64,000 nt of DNA from Pseudomonas delhiensis (GCF_900187975.1 NZ_FZPC01000001.1:310001-374000), one strand, 5' to 3'; shown: positions 36,960 through 46,536, numbered from the stretch's first letter. Numbers and translations are program-made. Notes: generated by a model not told the origin, from the sequence alone.

Positions 36960-37132
36960 CCGTTTAAGGATTTGCCGACAGCTTCGCGCCATGCGGGGAA
37001 ATCTCCCCCGCCCGACTCGGAGGAATTGCACAGGCCTTCGGGCTCCTCCCAAGGGCCCGCAGGTCCAAGATCATGCGCTGGAGTCCGCCCCCGCTCACGG
37101 ACGCCGGAAACTTCCACCGCAAGGACAAGACC

Positions 37133-37393
37133 ATGTCTATCAAGCACACACTGAACCTGCTGGACGAGCGGCTGCTGAAGGAGCTGCTCGACGCCGCCCA
37201 GGAAGCCCTCAACGACACCGCCACCGCCAAGCGCGTCGCCCATATGCTGGGCGTGGAGCCGGCGCGGGTCCACGCCCTGGCCAACGTCGCCCTGGGCCTG
37301 TCGCAGGCCGAGGACGAACGCGCCCACGACGTGGGCACCCTCCGCCAGCTGGACAGCCTCACCACGCGGATCCGCGGGCTGATGAGCTCCTGA
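37133..37393 (+). CDS. Small uncharacterised helical protein
   Basis: 86 residues from the ATG at 37133, chosen because AAGGA lies eight bases upstream. It is mainly alpha-helical (LLDERLLKELLDAAQEALNDTATAKRVAHMLGVEPARVHALANVA), with a short helix-turn-helix-like middle (ATAKRVAHMLGVEPARVHAL), and no Cys. No family recognised; it might bind DNA or a protein. A terminator follows. Confidence 0.55.
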   Translation: MSIKHTLNLLDERLLKELLDAAQEALNDTATAKRVAHMLGVEPARVHALANVALGLSQAEDERAHDVGTLRQLDSLTTRIRGLMSS

Positions 37394-37412
37394 ACCCAGG
37401 CTTGCGCCGGGG

Positions 37413-37437
37413 CCGGCAGGCGATCGCCGGGCTTTTT
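37413..37437 (+). terminator. Intrinsic terminator
   Basis: CCGGC / GCCGG stem followed by GCTTTTT, about 20 bases after the preceding small gene. Confidence 0.65.
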
Positions 37438-37486
37438 GCTGCTACCTTTCCAGGTCCGTAGCCCACAGAGCCCGCCGAGGAGCCCC

Positions 37487-38428
37487 ATGACCGATCCCCT
37501 GCACAAGCTTTCCTGGGACGACCTGCGCATCGTCAAGGCCATCGGCGAAGGCGGCAGCCTGGTCGCCGCAGCCGCCGCGCTGGGGCTGAACCACTCGACC
37601 GTCTCGCGGCGCCTGGCGGCCCTGGAAGGCACCCTCGGCGTGGCCCTCTTCGACCGCCGCCGCAGCGGCTACGCCCCCACCGCCGCCGGCGCCGAGCTGG
37701 TCGAGCTGGGCGCGCGCCTGGAGCAGGACATCCTCAGCGCGGCGCGGCGGGTGTCGAGCCATGCCCAGGGCTACAAGGGCGACCTGCGCGTCACCACCAG
37801 CGACGCCCTGCTGCTGGACTTCCTCACCCCCATCATCGCCGGCTTCCAGGCGGCCAACCCGGAAATCCACATCGAGGTGCTGGTGAGCAACCAGCCGCTG
37901 AACCTGGCCCGCGGCGACTCGGACGTCGCCTTCCGCGCCACCCTGGTGCCGCCGGAGAACCTGTTCGGGCGCAAGGTGGCCACCGTGGCCTGGGCCATCT
38001 ACGGGCGCCGCGTCGACTACGTCGGCCACTCCCCCGCCCTCGACGAACTCTGGCAGCGCCAATGGGTGTCCTACGGCCGCGGCCTGGCCGGCCTGCGCGC
38101 CTACGGCTTCGTCGAGCAGCGCGTCGCGCCGCAGCGGATCGGCTACCGCAGCGACTCGGTGGCCGGCGTCGCCGCGGCCATCGCCGCCGGCATGGGCATC
38201 GGCTTCCTGCCCTGCATGCACGGTGACCTGGTGCCCGGCCTGGTGCGCATCAGCCCGGTGCAGCCGGAGGTCCACGACGAACTCTGGGTGCTCACCCACC
38301 CGGACATCCGCAAGTCCGGCCGGGTATACGCCTTCCTCACCCACTGCGCCGAGGCCATCGTCCGCCAGCGCGACTTCATCGAAGGCCGCGAACCGCGCCC
38401 CGCCTCCCTCGCCCTGCCCGACCGCTAG
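37487..38428 (+). CDS. LysR-family regulator
   Basis: 313 residues from ATG 37487, preceded by GAGGAG. Helix-turn-helix in LVAAAAALGLNHSTVSRRLAALE (about 23-45), followed by a divergent effector domain of the kind seen in Pseudomonas LysR proteins with HSTVSRRL. It precedes the cysteine hydrolase gene by 131 nt on the same strand and may regulate it. Target unknown. Confidence 0.88.
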   Translation: MTDPLHKLSWDDLRIVKAIGEGGSLVAAAAALGLNHSTVSRRLAALEGTLGVALFDRRRSGYAPTAAGAELVELGARLEQDILSAARRVSSHAQGYKGDLRVTTSDALLLDFLTPIIAGFQAANPEIHIEVLVSNQPLNLARGDSDVAFRATLVPPENLFGRKVATVAWAIYGRRVDYVGHSPALDELWQRQWVSYGRGLAGLRAYGFVEQRVAPQRIGYRSDSVAGVAAAIAAGMGIGFLPCMHGDLVPGLVRISPVQPEVHDELWVLTHPDIRKSGRVYAFLTHCAEAIVRQRDFIEGREPRPASLALPDR

Positions 38429-38559
38429 CGCCGAGGCCGTCCGCAATCCTGCGGATTCGACTCCGCGCAAACGCACACCCGCACGCCGTGCCAGGTCCAT
38501 AGACTCGGCGGAGATCGGCAGCCACGGCCGCCGGCATCCCACCAGAGGAGGACTCCCCC

Positions 38560-39213
38560 ATGAGCGTCAAAGCGTCCGCCAAGCCCGCCCGTTCCCTGCT
38601 CAGCCCCCACGACCACGCCCTGGTACTGATCGACCACCAGTCGCAGATGGCCTTCAACACCAAGTCCATCGACATCACCAGCCTGCGCGCCAACACCGCG
38701 ATCCTCGCCAACGCCGCCAAGGGCTTCGGCGTGCCCACGGTCATCTCGACCATCTCCCGGGAAAGCTTCGCCGGCCCGCTGTTCCCCGAAGTCAGCCAAG
38801 CCTTCCCCGACGCCGAGGTCATCGACCGCAGCACTTCCAACGCCTGGGAAGACGAGCCCTTCATCGCCGCCATCAACGCCACCGACAAGGCGCGCCTGGT
38901 GATGTGCGGCCTGTGGACCTCGGTGTGCTGCAACGGCCCGGTGCTCTCGGCGCTGGAACAGGGCTTCGAGGTCTACGTGGTGACCGACGCCTGCGGCGAC
39001 TGCACCGCCGAGGCCCACGAGCGCGCGGTGCAGCGCATGCTCCAGGCCGGCGCCCGGCCGATCACCGCCCTCACCTACCTGCTGGAACTGCAGCGCGACT
39101 GGGCGCGGGTGGAGACCTACGACCTCACCACCGGCATCTCGATCGAGTTCGGCGGCGCCTTCGGCATCGGCATCCAGTACGCCAAAAGCATGCTCGGCGG
39201 CCACCAGGGCTGA
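38560..39213 (+). CDS. Isochorismatase-like cysteine hydrolase
   Basis: 217 residues. Expected triad: D25 (LVLIDHQ), K110 (NATDKARLVMCG) and C123 (LWTSVCC). A cis-peptide region and conserved DACGDCTAEAHERA follow. The family includes nicotinamidases, ureidoacrylate amidohydrolases and similar hydrolases; the substrate cannot be set here. ATG with GAGGAG upstream. Followed 51 nt later by a XapX gene. Confidence 0.88.
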   Translation: MSVKASAKPARSLLSPHDHALVLIDHQSQMAFNTKSIDITSLRANTAILANAAKGFGVPTVISTISRESFAGPLFPEVSQAFPDAEVIDRSTSNAWEDEPFIAAINATDKARLVMCGLWTSVCCNGPVLSALEQGFEVYVVTDACGDCTAEAHERAVQRMLQAGARPITALTYLLELQRDWARVETYDLTTGISIEFGGAFGIGIQYAKSMLGGHQG

Positions 39214-39264
39214 GCCCGGCACACCCGGCGGCGGGCCACCCGCCGCCCCATCGGGAAGCACGCC

Positions 39265-39531
39265 ATGAAAGCCTATCTGCTGTCCCTGGGCGTCGGCCTG
39301 CTGGTGGGCGTCATCTATTCCCTGAGCGGCGTCCGCTCGCCGGCGCCACCGGCCATAGCGCTGCTCGGCCTGCTGGGCATGCTGCTCGGCGAACAGGCGC
39401 TGCCACTGGCCAGGCGACTGGCCCAACCCCCGCCAGCCGCCAGCGCCACCGCGGAACGGCAGGCGCCGGCTTCCGGCGTAGCGGCAGGGCATGAGGTACA
39501 GGCTCGGGAAGATCGGCAGGGCCAGCGGTGA
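39265..39531 (+). CDS. XapX domain (DUF1427) membrane protein
   Basis: 88 residues. Two hydrophobic helices (about 4-22 and 30-50) with LLVGVIYSLSGVRSPAPPAIALLGLLGMLLGE, the XapX/DUF1427 signature. The tail is polar and Ala/Gln-rich, longer than in most members. ATG with GGAAG upstream. Function unknown; often beside hydrolase genes. Confidence 0.8.
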   Translation: MKAYLLSLGVGLLVGVIYSLSGVRSPAPPAIALLGLLGMLLGEQALPLARRLAQPPPAASATAERQAPASGVAAGHEVQAREDRQGQR

Positions 39532-39616
39532 TCGGCGCCCGCGTTTCCGGAGCGCGCCGGAATACCTGACGACCGATGCCGAGAGGCTGCATGCCACCGC
39601 ATAGAAACGCCCCCAC

Positions 39617-39649
39617 CGTAGGGCGCATAACGCGAAGCGTTATCCGCCG
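39617..39649. repeat. 35-bp intergenic element, shortened copy
   Basis: CGTAGGGCGCATAACGCGAA and GCGTTATCCGCCG; same family as in the array near 2 kb. It marks the left edge of the AT-rich accessory patch. Confidence 0.7.
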
Positions 39650-39723
39650 TTGCCGGATGACGCTTCGCTCCGCAGGCAGGAAAGGAGACGGATTTAATCT
39701 CTGGACTTTTTTAGCGCCAGCAG

Positions 39724-39981
39724 TCAGCGCAGCGAGAGGATCTTCTTCAAGGCCCTGTTAGCCTTCGGTGGATTCTCCAGCATGTCCAGCGCCCGCCGAA
39801 CATTCAGAACCGTCTCACCGCAGGAGGCGAGTCGATCTGTAGCCCGCGACGCATCCCCCGCCTGGGGCATCGCCATGTCATGGCCCCTCACCGCCACGGA
39901 CAAGGCGCTAGCAATCCGACTGCTGCTGTGTTGGAAACTCCGCAAAGCTGGGGGCTGGTTCCCCTTCTTTTCCCTCTCCAT
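39724..39981 (-). CDS. Hypothetical protein or gene remnant
   Basis: 85-residue frame from ATG 39981. No ribosome site is clear. Only the last 25 residues (RRALDMLENPPKANRALKK) remind me of the C-terminal arm of DUF1778/TacA-type antitoxins; the N-terminal ribbon-helix-helix part is not there and no acetyltransferase toxin gene follows. It may be a decayed antitoxin or a chance frame. Confidence 0.3.
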   Translation of the reverse strand: MEREKKGNQPPALRSFQHSSSRIASALSVAVRGHDMAMPQAGDASRATDRLASCGETVLNVRRALDMLENPPKANRALKKILSLR

Positions 39982-40228
39982 CTTCGCTTTCGCAGTCTTG
40001 AGGCACCTCGTGCGGTGCTCAATTATTGCACAGACTCATACAGCGCATGCATCCCCGCCCCATGTCCGAACCGTCCCGATCGCGAATGGGAGAAAAGCCA
40101 TTTCGCCTCCCAACCGGAACAGGGAGCCCCTTCACCGCAGGCTCCCTGACACGGCCGGCTAGAGCACCGTCACCACCTTCGCCGACGGCTGCACCGGCAC
40201 CGTCTCGCCGTCCCCCTTTCCCGCATCC

Positions 40229-40271
40229 GCCAGTGCGAAATGGGGACAAGTGCGAAATGAGGACAGATTTA
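40229..40271. repeat. Doubled AAATGGGGACA-type motif
   Basis: GTGCGAAATGGGGACAAGTGCGAAATGAGGACAGATTTATT contains two direct copies of GTGCGAAATGRGGACA. The phrase GGGGACAGATTTATT is familiar from the flanks of REP-associated tyrosine transposase genes, but no transposase is present. Confidence 0.45.
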
Positions 40272-40323
40272 TTCCATATATTCTATATCCCTCCAATTAG
40301 TCAGCTTTAGAGCAGGAAAATAA

Positions 40324-40512
40324 ATCCACTTTTCGCTGAACAACCAGCGCGTGGTGCTGGTGATCAGCGATACCGGCAAGTACACCGCCAAGATCGTGGA
40401 TGTGAACTGCTACAGGTATCTCAACGCACGAACGCTCGGCCTAGATCCGAGGGTGCAGAGAATGGTGCAGTCCATCGACCTGAACGTGGTCGAAATCGCC
40501 GGGGCTCAATAG
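40324..40512 (+). pseudogene. 3' fragment of an unknown gene
   Basis: A frame of 62 codons (reading SLNNQRVVLVISDTGKYTAK ... VVEIAGAQ, stop TAG) has the composition of a folded protein C-terminus but no credible start and follows a stop codon. It may be the surviving end of a gene cut by insertion of the AT-rich segment to its right. No family recognised. Confidence 0.35.
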
Positions 40513-40789
40513 AAGTCTCCTTTGCCTTCTGGCACCCCTCCCTGAGACCAAATTGAGATTTGGTAGAGGACTCGTCCGAAATATTAGATAAATACAGTTA
40601 TATCTATAACCAAAAGGAAATTGGTAGAGCCTGACCGGTATCTATACTGAAAAAACCAATATTAACCAGGACTGGAGCACCGAACCTTTGATTCGCCAGC
40701 TTCAGCTGTATCAGGGGTATTTTCGGCCTATAGCTAAAATTCGACAGACATATCTTGCCCTCCATATAGAAACTAGAAGAGAAAAGATC

Positions 40790-42412
40790 ATGACAGAATA
40801 CCTGATAGAAGATCTTCAAGAGATTGTTGAGAGACTTAAAGCCCACCTCGAAGAAAACCTAGAAGAGGTAATCGCAACGCTTAAGGATGTCGCGAGCGGT
40901 GAGCTACCTATAATTGAGACGGTTACTCCCGAGGAGGCGGAAATATTTAAAAGGCTTTGCGGGTGGGTTGTAGGCTTAGACTTGCAGAGAATTCTAATCA
41001 AGGTTGAGAGAGAATTAATTGGCGCTTCCACGGAAAGCCAAAGAGTCGCGCTGGGTAATTTACTTAAAGATCCTGAGCTTTCAAAACATACCCCTCTCTC
41101 CAGTGAAAACATTGATCAGAGGGCAATGTCTAGACAAGCAGTGATGCTGATGAGTTACATATTTTATGAAGAATTCCACTACCCACAAGCCGGGGCAGGC
41201 ACCTACGACATAGCAAATGATCCTTTTGAGAAACTAAAATGGGTCTATCGTTATTGGCTCAATCAGCTTGAGGTTGCTGAAAAAGGGTCAGGACTTGAGA
41301 GCTTATTCGCATCCCAGAATCTAGATCGCTTTACAATAGAGTCGCCGCCAGAAACAAGATTTGTTACCATCACATGTGCAGGAGATCTACTTGCGGTTGA
41401 TGCTTTGAAACCGGAAAACGCAACTCACCTATTCGATGGAATCACTGATTTTTATAGCAATGCAGATATTGTTAGCGCCAATCTAGAGTCGACTGTAGAT
41501 AAGAACAGTCCTATTGGGCGTTACCAAGAACCGGGGCAACCAGCCCGGATGAACACGTCCGAGGAAATGTTCCAGAAATTTTGCTCTGAAGCGAAAATAA
41601 ACTTCTTTAGCACTGCAACAAATCACGCAATGGATTGGGGACCGGATGGAGTCCACGCCACATTAAATGTACTTAAGAATTCTGGTGCACTCTACGCAGG
41701 AACCGCTGCGAGCCAAGCCGAGCAAGATGAAATAGTTATCTTTGAGAAGAATGGAGTCCGTATCGCTCTATTGGCATTCACCATGGACCTTAATGGCTAC
41801 TCCACTCCACCTGATCAACCATATCTGGTTAATGAGATAAGATTTAACGACGTTAACCCAGGGCCAAACTACTCACTACTAAAAAAACAGGTTCAGATGG
41901 CAAGAGATAGAGGCGCCAACTGGATCATTGCTTATTGCCACTGGGGGTGGGAGTTTGAGATGTACCCTCATGTCAACATTCGCCAAGCGGCACATGATAT
42001 TTTAGGGTGCGGTGTAGATACTATCCTTGGCAACCATGCACACGTCAGCCAGCCTGCTGAAATAATAAATGACAAACTAGTCATCTACAGCTTTGGCGAC
42101 TTCGTTAGCTATCATCCAGAAAGCCGAAACTCAAAACTTTCCTACATAGTAAAATTCGAAATCCTCCAATACAACACCGAAACTTCACTCCTGCGCGGAC
42201 TTAAAGCACTGCCAATTTACATAGTAAATGAGGACCTAGGAGGCGGAGATTTTAATTGTCGCATTGTAAAATTCCATGATGTTTTGAATAACCCAGATGC
42301 GTACGGACTGACTGACATTGAAAAAAATCAACTTCCGCACCTGCGCGATAAGGTTTGGAAAGAAATCCTGTCTCCACTATCAAGCTTAACACAGCATTCT
42401 GCTAGTAACTAA
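40790..42412 (+). CDS. CapA-like metallophosphatase-fold protein with extra N-terminal domain
   Basis: 540 residues from ATG 40790. The C-terminal part (about 190-470) is a PGA_cap/CapA domain: AGDLL (D199), NLEST (E233), ATNHAMDWG (N278-H279), CHWGWEFEM (H384), GNHAHV (H416, H418) and SFGDFV. Family members take part in poly-gamma-glutamate capsule formation or related metal-dependent hydrolysis. The first 185 residues are helical, acidic and unlike any domain I know; there is no signal peptide or membrane anchor. Base composition and codons (AT-rich) differ sharply from all neighbours, so it was acquired. No capB/capC partner nearby. Confidence 0.78.
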   Translation: MTEYLIEDLQEIVERLKAHLEENLEEVIATLKDVASGELPIIETVTPEEAEIFKRLCGWVVGLDLQRILIKVERELIGASTESQRVALGNLLKDPELSKHTPLSSENIDQRAMSRQAVMLMSYIFYEEFHYPQAGAGTYDIANDPFEKLKWVYRYWLNQLEVAEKGSGLESLFASQNLDRFTIESPPETRFVTITCAGDLLAVDALKPENATHLFDGITDFYSNADIVSANLESTVDKNSPIGRYQEPGQPARMNTSEEMFQKFCSEAKINFFSTATNHAMDWGPDGVHATLNVLKNSGALYAGTAASQAEQDEIVIFEKNGVRIALLAFTMDLNGYSTPPDQPYLVNEIRFNDVNPGPNYSLLKKQVQMARDRGANWIIAYCHWGWEFEMYPHVNIRQAAHDILGCGVDTILGNHAHVSQPAEIINDKLVIYSFGDFVSYHPESRNSKLSYIVKFEILQYNTETSLLRGLKALPIYIVNEDLGGGDFNCRIVKFHDVLNNPDAYGLTDIEKNQLPHLRDKVWKEILSPLSSLTQHSASN

Positions 42413-42942
42413 AAGTCTTCAGAAAGAGCCAATCAGGCGGAAGAATATTAAGCCAAATACAACCATAATCACGGTCGACACATTCATACAGAAACCCAGG
42501 CCTGGCCTGGGTTTCTGTATACTGAATAACTGGCCCTTTTCTGCAATCAGAATCTGAATCAAGCACTAGACAACGACCATATGGACAGACACATCCGCAT
42601 GAGTAGTCAAGAGGAGAAGGAAGGCACCGTCACTACCATCATGCCCCCGCTAACGGCTGCATCACAATCGTTAATGCGGGACCATCCTAGCCTGGAAAGG
42701 CCTTAGAGTATATTTCGAGTGCAAATATCAATTAAATAGTAGCTATAGCCCGCTGAAAAATTGATGGATTGCAGATGGAGTAAATGCATGGATTGCGCTA
42801 GGATTCGAGGCACACTGGCTAATCTAGTGATGATCGTCCGCTCAGCGTCTGAATTGGCTTTATACAATTCCAGCTGCCTTTCAACCCGGTTTTTGCTTTA
42901 CTCTGCAGGAACCCTGCCGAATCGAGTCGTCATCATCCCACC
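42413..42942. other. AT-rich intergenic stretch, no convincing gene
   Basis: Contains the terminator at 42488-42518 and AT-rich DNA up to the LysR gene at 42943. Short frames at 42581 and 42761 lack ribosome sites and family signals. GC rises again only at the LysR gene, marking the right edge of the acquired segment. Confidence 0.5.
42488..42518. terminator. Long perfect palindrome after the CapA-like gene
   Basis: ACAGAAACCCAGG / CCTGGGTTTCTGT with a five-base loop (CCTGG). The 13-bp stem is perfect; T-rich on both sides, likely a bidirectional terminator. Confidence 0.75.
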
Positions 42943-43851
42943 ATGAAGTTGCATCAATTGCGCGCCATGGTCGCCATCTGCGAGAGTGGCAGTATCCAGG
43001 AAGCCTCGCGACTACTGCATATCTCCCAGCCGGCGTTATCGAAGAGCATCAAGGAGCTCGAAGCCGAATTGGGCGTACCTTTGCTGCTGCGCTCTAATCG
43101 CGGCATCACCGCCACCGTATACGGCGAGCGCCTGGTGCGTCGGGCGCGGCTGGTGGTGGAAGAAGTGCGCCGTGCGCGCGATGAAATCGAGACGCTCAAG
43201 GGCGCCATGGATGGGCGCGTGGCCATCGGTGTATCGCCGGTCACGCCCAGCCAGCAGTTCGCCAGTTGCCTACTGCGCTACCGCAAGCGCTTCCCCAAGG
43301 TGCAACTGCAGATCAACGAACTGCGCCCGGCCAAACTGCTGGAAGGGTTGCGCGAAGGGCAACTGGACCTGGTGCTGACCTCGCAGCCAGCATCGCGCAA
43401 TGTCGACGGTTTCCAATGGCAGGAACTGTACGCCCAGCCCACCACCCTGGCGGTACGCAAAGGTCACCCGCTGCGTGAGGCGAAGTCGTTGCACGAGCTG
43501 CTCGAGCAGGAATGGCTGCTGCCCGACTCCCTGGAGATTTCCCTGGCCGGGGAGATGTTCCGCGAGCACCAGGTGGCACCGCCGCAGAGCATTATCGAGT
43601 GTGCCTCGGTGGTGCTCTATGCCGAGCTGGCGGCTAATACCGATGCGGTGAGCTTCTGGTCACGGCGCGTATTCGACCTGCCGGTGGTCAGCAGCACTCT
43701 GGAGCCGCTGCAGATCGCCGAGCGGGTACCAGGCACCGACATCTCGCTTGTCTCGCGCCCGCCCGAGCTGATGACCCGCGAAGCGCAGATGCTGGTCGAC
43801 GAGCTGATCTATGCCTTCAAGGGGCCACACCTGCACAAGCCCGCCGGCTGA
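42943..43851 (+). CDS. LysR-family regulator of the amidohydrolase cluster
   Basis: 302 residues. Helix-turn-helix in IQEASRLLHISQPALSKSIKELE (about 18-40), then an effector domain beginning GRVAIGVSPVTPSQQF. Typical length and full-length layout. Lies 98 nt before the M20 amidohydrolase gene, same strand, which suggests it controls that gene set. Confidence 0.9.
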   Translation: MKLHQLRAMVAICESGSIQEASRLLHISQPALSKSIKELEAELGVPLLLRSNRGITATVYGERLVRRARLVVEEVRRARDEIETLKGAMDGRVAIGVSPVTPSQQFASCLLRYRKRFPKVQLQINELRPAKLLEGLREGQLDLVLTSQPASRNVDGFQWQELYAQPTTLAVRKGHPLREAKSLHELLEQEWLLPDSLEISLAGEMFREHQVAPPQSIIECASVVLYAELAANTDAVSFWSRRVFDLPVVSSTLEPLQIAERVPGTDISLVSRPPELMTREAQMLVDELIYAFKGPHLHKPAG

Positions 43852-43949
43852 CATAACCAGCCTGGATAAGCATGTCCAGAGGTCATTATTCAGCCCGACG
43901 CCGCTGAGGCATGCTACCGGCCGTCGTCACCACAACAAGGACTAGGGCC

Positions 43950-45137
43950 ATGACCCAGGCCAGCGCCACAGCCTTCGCGCGAATCCAGCAATGGCAGGAG
44001 GCGTTTACAGATATCCGCCGGGCCATTCACCAGCACCCTGAACTCGGCTTCGAGGAGAAACGCACCAGCGAGCTGGTGGCCGGCTATCTGCGCCAATGGG
44101 GCTACGCAGTGCACGAAGGCGTCGGCGGCACCGGCGTGGTAGGCGTGCTGCGCCAGGGCAAGGGTTCGCGCAGTATCGGCATTCGCGCCGACATGGACGC
44201 GCTGCCCATCGAGGAAGCCAGTGGCGTACCCCACCGCAGCCAGGAACACGGCAAGATGCACGCCTGCGGGCATGACGGGCACACCGCCATCCTGCTCTGC
44301 GCAGCGCGCTACCTTGCAGAGACGCGTGCCTTCGACGGCACCCTGAATCTGATATTCCAGCCCGCCGAGGAATCCCTGGGCGGGGCCTTGGCGATGATGG
44401 ACGACGGTCTCTTTGAACGCTTTCCCTGTGATGCCGTGTACGCCCTGCACAACGCGCCGGGCTTGCCGGTGGGCTGCTTCCTAACCCGCGAGGGGGCGCT
44501 CACAGCCTCCAGCGACCGGGCGACCATCCGCCTGCTTGGCATCGGCGGCCACGGCGCCATGCCGCACCTGGCGAAGGACCCGGTGGTGGCCGCCGCCGAG
44601 CTGGTGCTGGCATTGCAGAGTATTGTCTCGCGTAACGTGCCATCCACCGAGGTCGGGGTGATCACCGTCGGCGCGATCCACGCCGGCGAGGCAGCCAACG
44701 TGATTCCCGAACAGGCCGAGCTGCGCCTGAGCGTTCGCGCGACTTGCCCCGAGGTACGCCGGCTACTGAAGCAGCGCATCGGCGAAGTGGCCCAGGGCGT
44801 GGCCGCGGTGCATGGCATCGAGGCCCGGCTGGACTATGAGGAACTGGTCCCGGTGCTGATCAACACGCCGGAGGAAACGCGCCTGCTACGCCAGGTGGCG
44901 AGTGAGCTGGTGGGCCCGCAGCGGCTGCTGTCCGAGCCGCCGGCGGGACTCATCGGCAGCGAGGACTTCGCCTGGATGCTCGAGCGACGGCCAGGCTGCT
45001 ACATCGCCCTGGGCAACGGTCAGAGCGGGCCGAGCGGCTGCATGGTGCATAACCCCGGCTACGACTTTAACGACGCGGCCATCCCTTTCGGCGCCAGTCT
45101 CTGGGTACGCCTTGTCGAGACCTACCTGGGCGCCTGA
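43950..45137 (+). CDS. M20-family amidohydrolase (hippurate hydrolase-like)
   Basis: 395 residues from ATG 43950. Metal-binding and catalytic segments of the M20D group are present: RADMDALPI, MHACGHDGHTA, QPAEESLGG, HNAPGLPVG, and the dimerisation-domain GGHGAMPH. Such enzymes cleave N-acyl amino acids to acid and amino acid. AAGGA lies about nine bases upstream of the chosen start. The MFS gene begins at or near its stop, so the two are co-transcribed. Confidence 0.9.
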   Translation: MTQASATAFARIQQWQEAFTDIRRAIHQHPELGFEEKRTSELVAGYLRQWGYAVHEGVGGTGVVGVLRQGKGSRSIGIRADMDALPIEEASGVPHRSQEHGKMHACGHDGHTAILLCAARYLAETRAFDGTLNLIFQPAEESLGGALAMMDDGLFERFPCDAVYALHNAPGLPVGCFLTREGALTASSDRATIRLLGIGGHGAMPHLAKDPVVAAAELVLALQSIVSRNVPSTEVGVITVGAIHAGEAANVIPEQAELRLSVRATCPEVRRLLKQRIGEVAQGVAAVHGIEARLDYEELVPVLINTPEETRLLRQVASELVGPQRLLSEPPAGLIGSEDFAWMLERRPGCYIALGNGQSGPSGCMVHNPGYDFNDAAIPFGASLWVRLVETYLGA

Positions 45138-45154
45138 TGGCCGATGGAGCAACG

Positions 45155-46423
45155 ATGCGTAACCCACGCCGTACCCTGGTGCTGATTCTGCTGATGCTGG
45201 TGATGGTCATCAGCGTGATGGACAAGACCATTTTCGCCTTCGCCGGAGCGCAGATCATCGACGAGTTGAAGCTGACGCCGAGTGAGTTCGGCTTCATCGG
45301 CAGCGCCTTCTTCTTCCTCTACTCGATCTCCGGGGTATTGGTGGGCTTCCTTGCCAACCGCTTCCCGACCCGCTGGATTCTGCTCGGCATGTCGCTGGTG
45401 TGGATGCTGGCGCAGTTGCTGGTCAGCTTCAGCAGCAGTTTCGCTGCGCTGGTAGCTAGCCGCCTGTTGCTGGGGGCTGGCACCGGGCCGGGTACCGCTG
45501 TGACTCAGCACGCGGTATTCAAGTGGTTCGGCCCACGCGAGCGGGTACTGCCATCGTCGCTGGTCCAGGTATCGATCATGCTCGGTGCGGTACTCGGTGC
45601 GGTGACCCTCCCACTGGCCATCCAGTACCTGGGATGGCGCATGGCCTACCTGGCGATGGCGCTCATAGGTCTACTATGGATGCTCGCCTGGCTGGCCTTC
45701 GGCCGTGAAGGCAGCCATGCCGAGGTGGACGGTGAGGACGGTAGTCAGCACCTGTCGTACCGACGCCTGCTGCTCAACCGCACCTTCCTATGGATCACCC
45801 TGCTGGGCTTCCTAGGCTACCTGCCCAACGCGCTGGTTTACAGTTGGGTGCCGGTGTACCTGCAGAAGGGCCTGAGCATGACGCCGCTGCAATCGGGCTA
45901 CACGGTGATGGCGGCGACCCTCGGGGTGATCGTCTTCAACCTCGCCGTTTCGGCCTGGTCGCAACGTCTGCTCAAGCGCGGCGTGCCGATACAAACAGCG
46001 TTGGTGCGCCTGCCAGTGCTCTGCGCCATCCTTGCCGGCGCGGCCTTTGTCGGCCTGGGCGGTTTCCACGGCAACCTGCCGGCGGTAATCGGCCTGTACC
46101 TGACCGGCTGCGTGTTGATCAACCTGCTGCCGACCTTCTGCAACACCATAGTGGCGCACATCGCGCCACCGGCTCAGCGTGGTTCCATGCTGGCCATCCA
46201 CATCGGCGGCCTGACCAGCGCGGGCATGCTCGCACCCTGGCTCATCGGCCAGTTAGTGGAACACAAGGGCGGCAACATCGCCCAGGGTTTCGAACTGGGC
46301 CTGGGCCTGATCGGCGTGGCGGTGATCTTCTGCGCGCTACTCGGCTTGCGCCTGATCTCCCCCGAGCGCACCCGCCAGGCGCTGCACAACAGCGCCCCGT
46401 CTGACATTCCCGCCACGGCATGA
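45155..46423 (+). CDS. MFS transporter (anion:cation symporter-like)
   Basis: 422 residues from ATG 45155, chosen because GGAG lies six bases before it; a first in-frame ATG at 45137 touches the preceding stop codon. Twelve membrane helices, loop GFLANRFPTRWILLG, and VVxVxDKTIFAFAG near the start, as in organic-anion (ACS family) carriers. Likely imports the acylated amino acid or the acid released by the hydrolase next door. Confidence 0.87.
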   Translation: MRNPRRTLVLILLMLVMVISVMDKTIFAFAGAQIIDELKLTPSEFGFIGSAFFFLYSISGVLVGFLANRFPTRWILLGMSLVWMLAQLLVSFSSSFAALVASRLLLGAGTGPGTAVTQHAVFKWFGPRERVLPSSLVQVSIMLGAVLGAVTLPLAIQYLGWRMAYLAMALIGLLWMLAWLAFGREGSHAEVDGEDGSQHLSYRRLLLNRTFLWITLLGFLGYLPNALVYSWVPVYLQKGLSMTPLQSGYTVMAATLGVIVFNLAVSAWSQRLLKRGVPIQTALVRLPVLCAILAGAAFVGLGGFHGNLPAVIGLYLTGCVLINLLPTFCNTIVAHIAPPAQRGSMLAIHIGGLTSAGMLAPWLIGQLVEHKGGNIAQGFELGLGLIGVAVIFCALLGLRLISPERTRQALHNSAPSDIPATA

Positions 46424-46536
46424 GCCACTGCCACCGCTCACGGGCCAACCGCCAATATCCCTGATCCCATACCACTCGCGCATGCCGGGCGCGGGCCCGG
46501 TGCCCGCGTTCCGGTTGCGCTCATTCCGGAGAGACG

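Noticed and set aside
40604-40846. 80-codon minus-strand frame overlapping the CapA gene start
   Set aside because: Overlaps the promoter and start of a well-supported gene and has no family signal.
42581-42706. 41-codon frame after the CapA-like gene
   Set aside because: No ribosome site, no domain, and AT-rich intergenic context.
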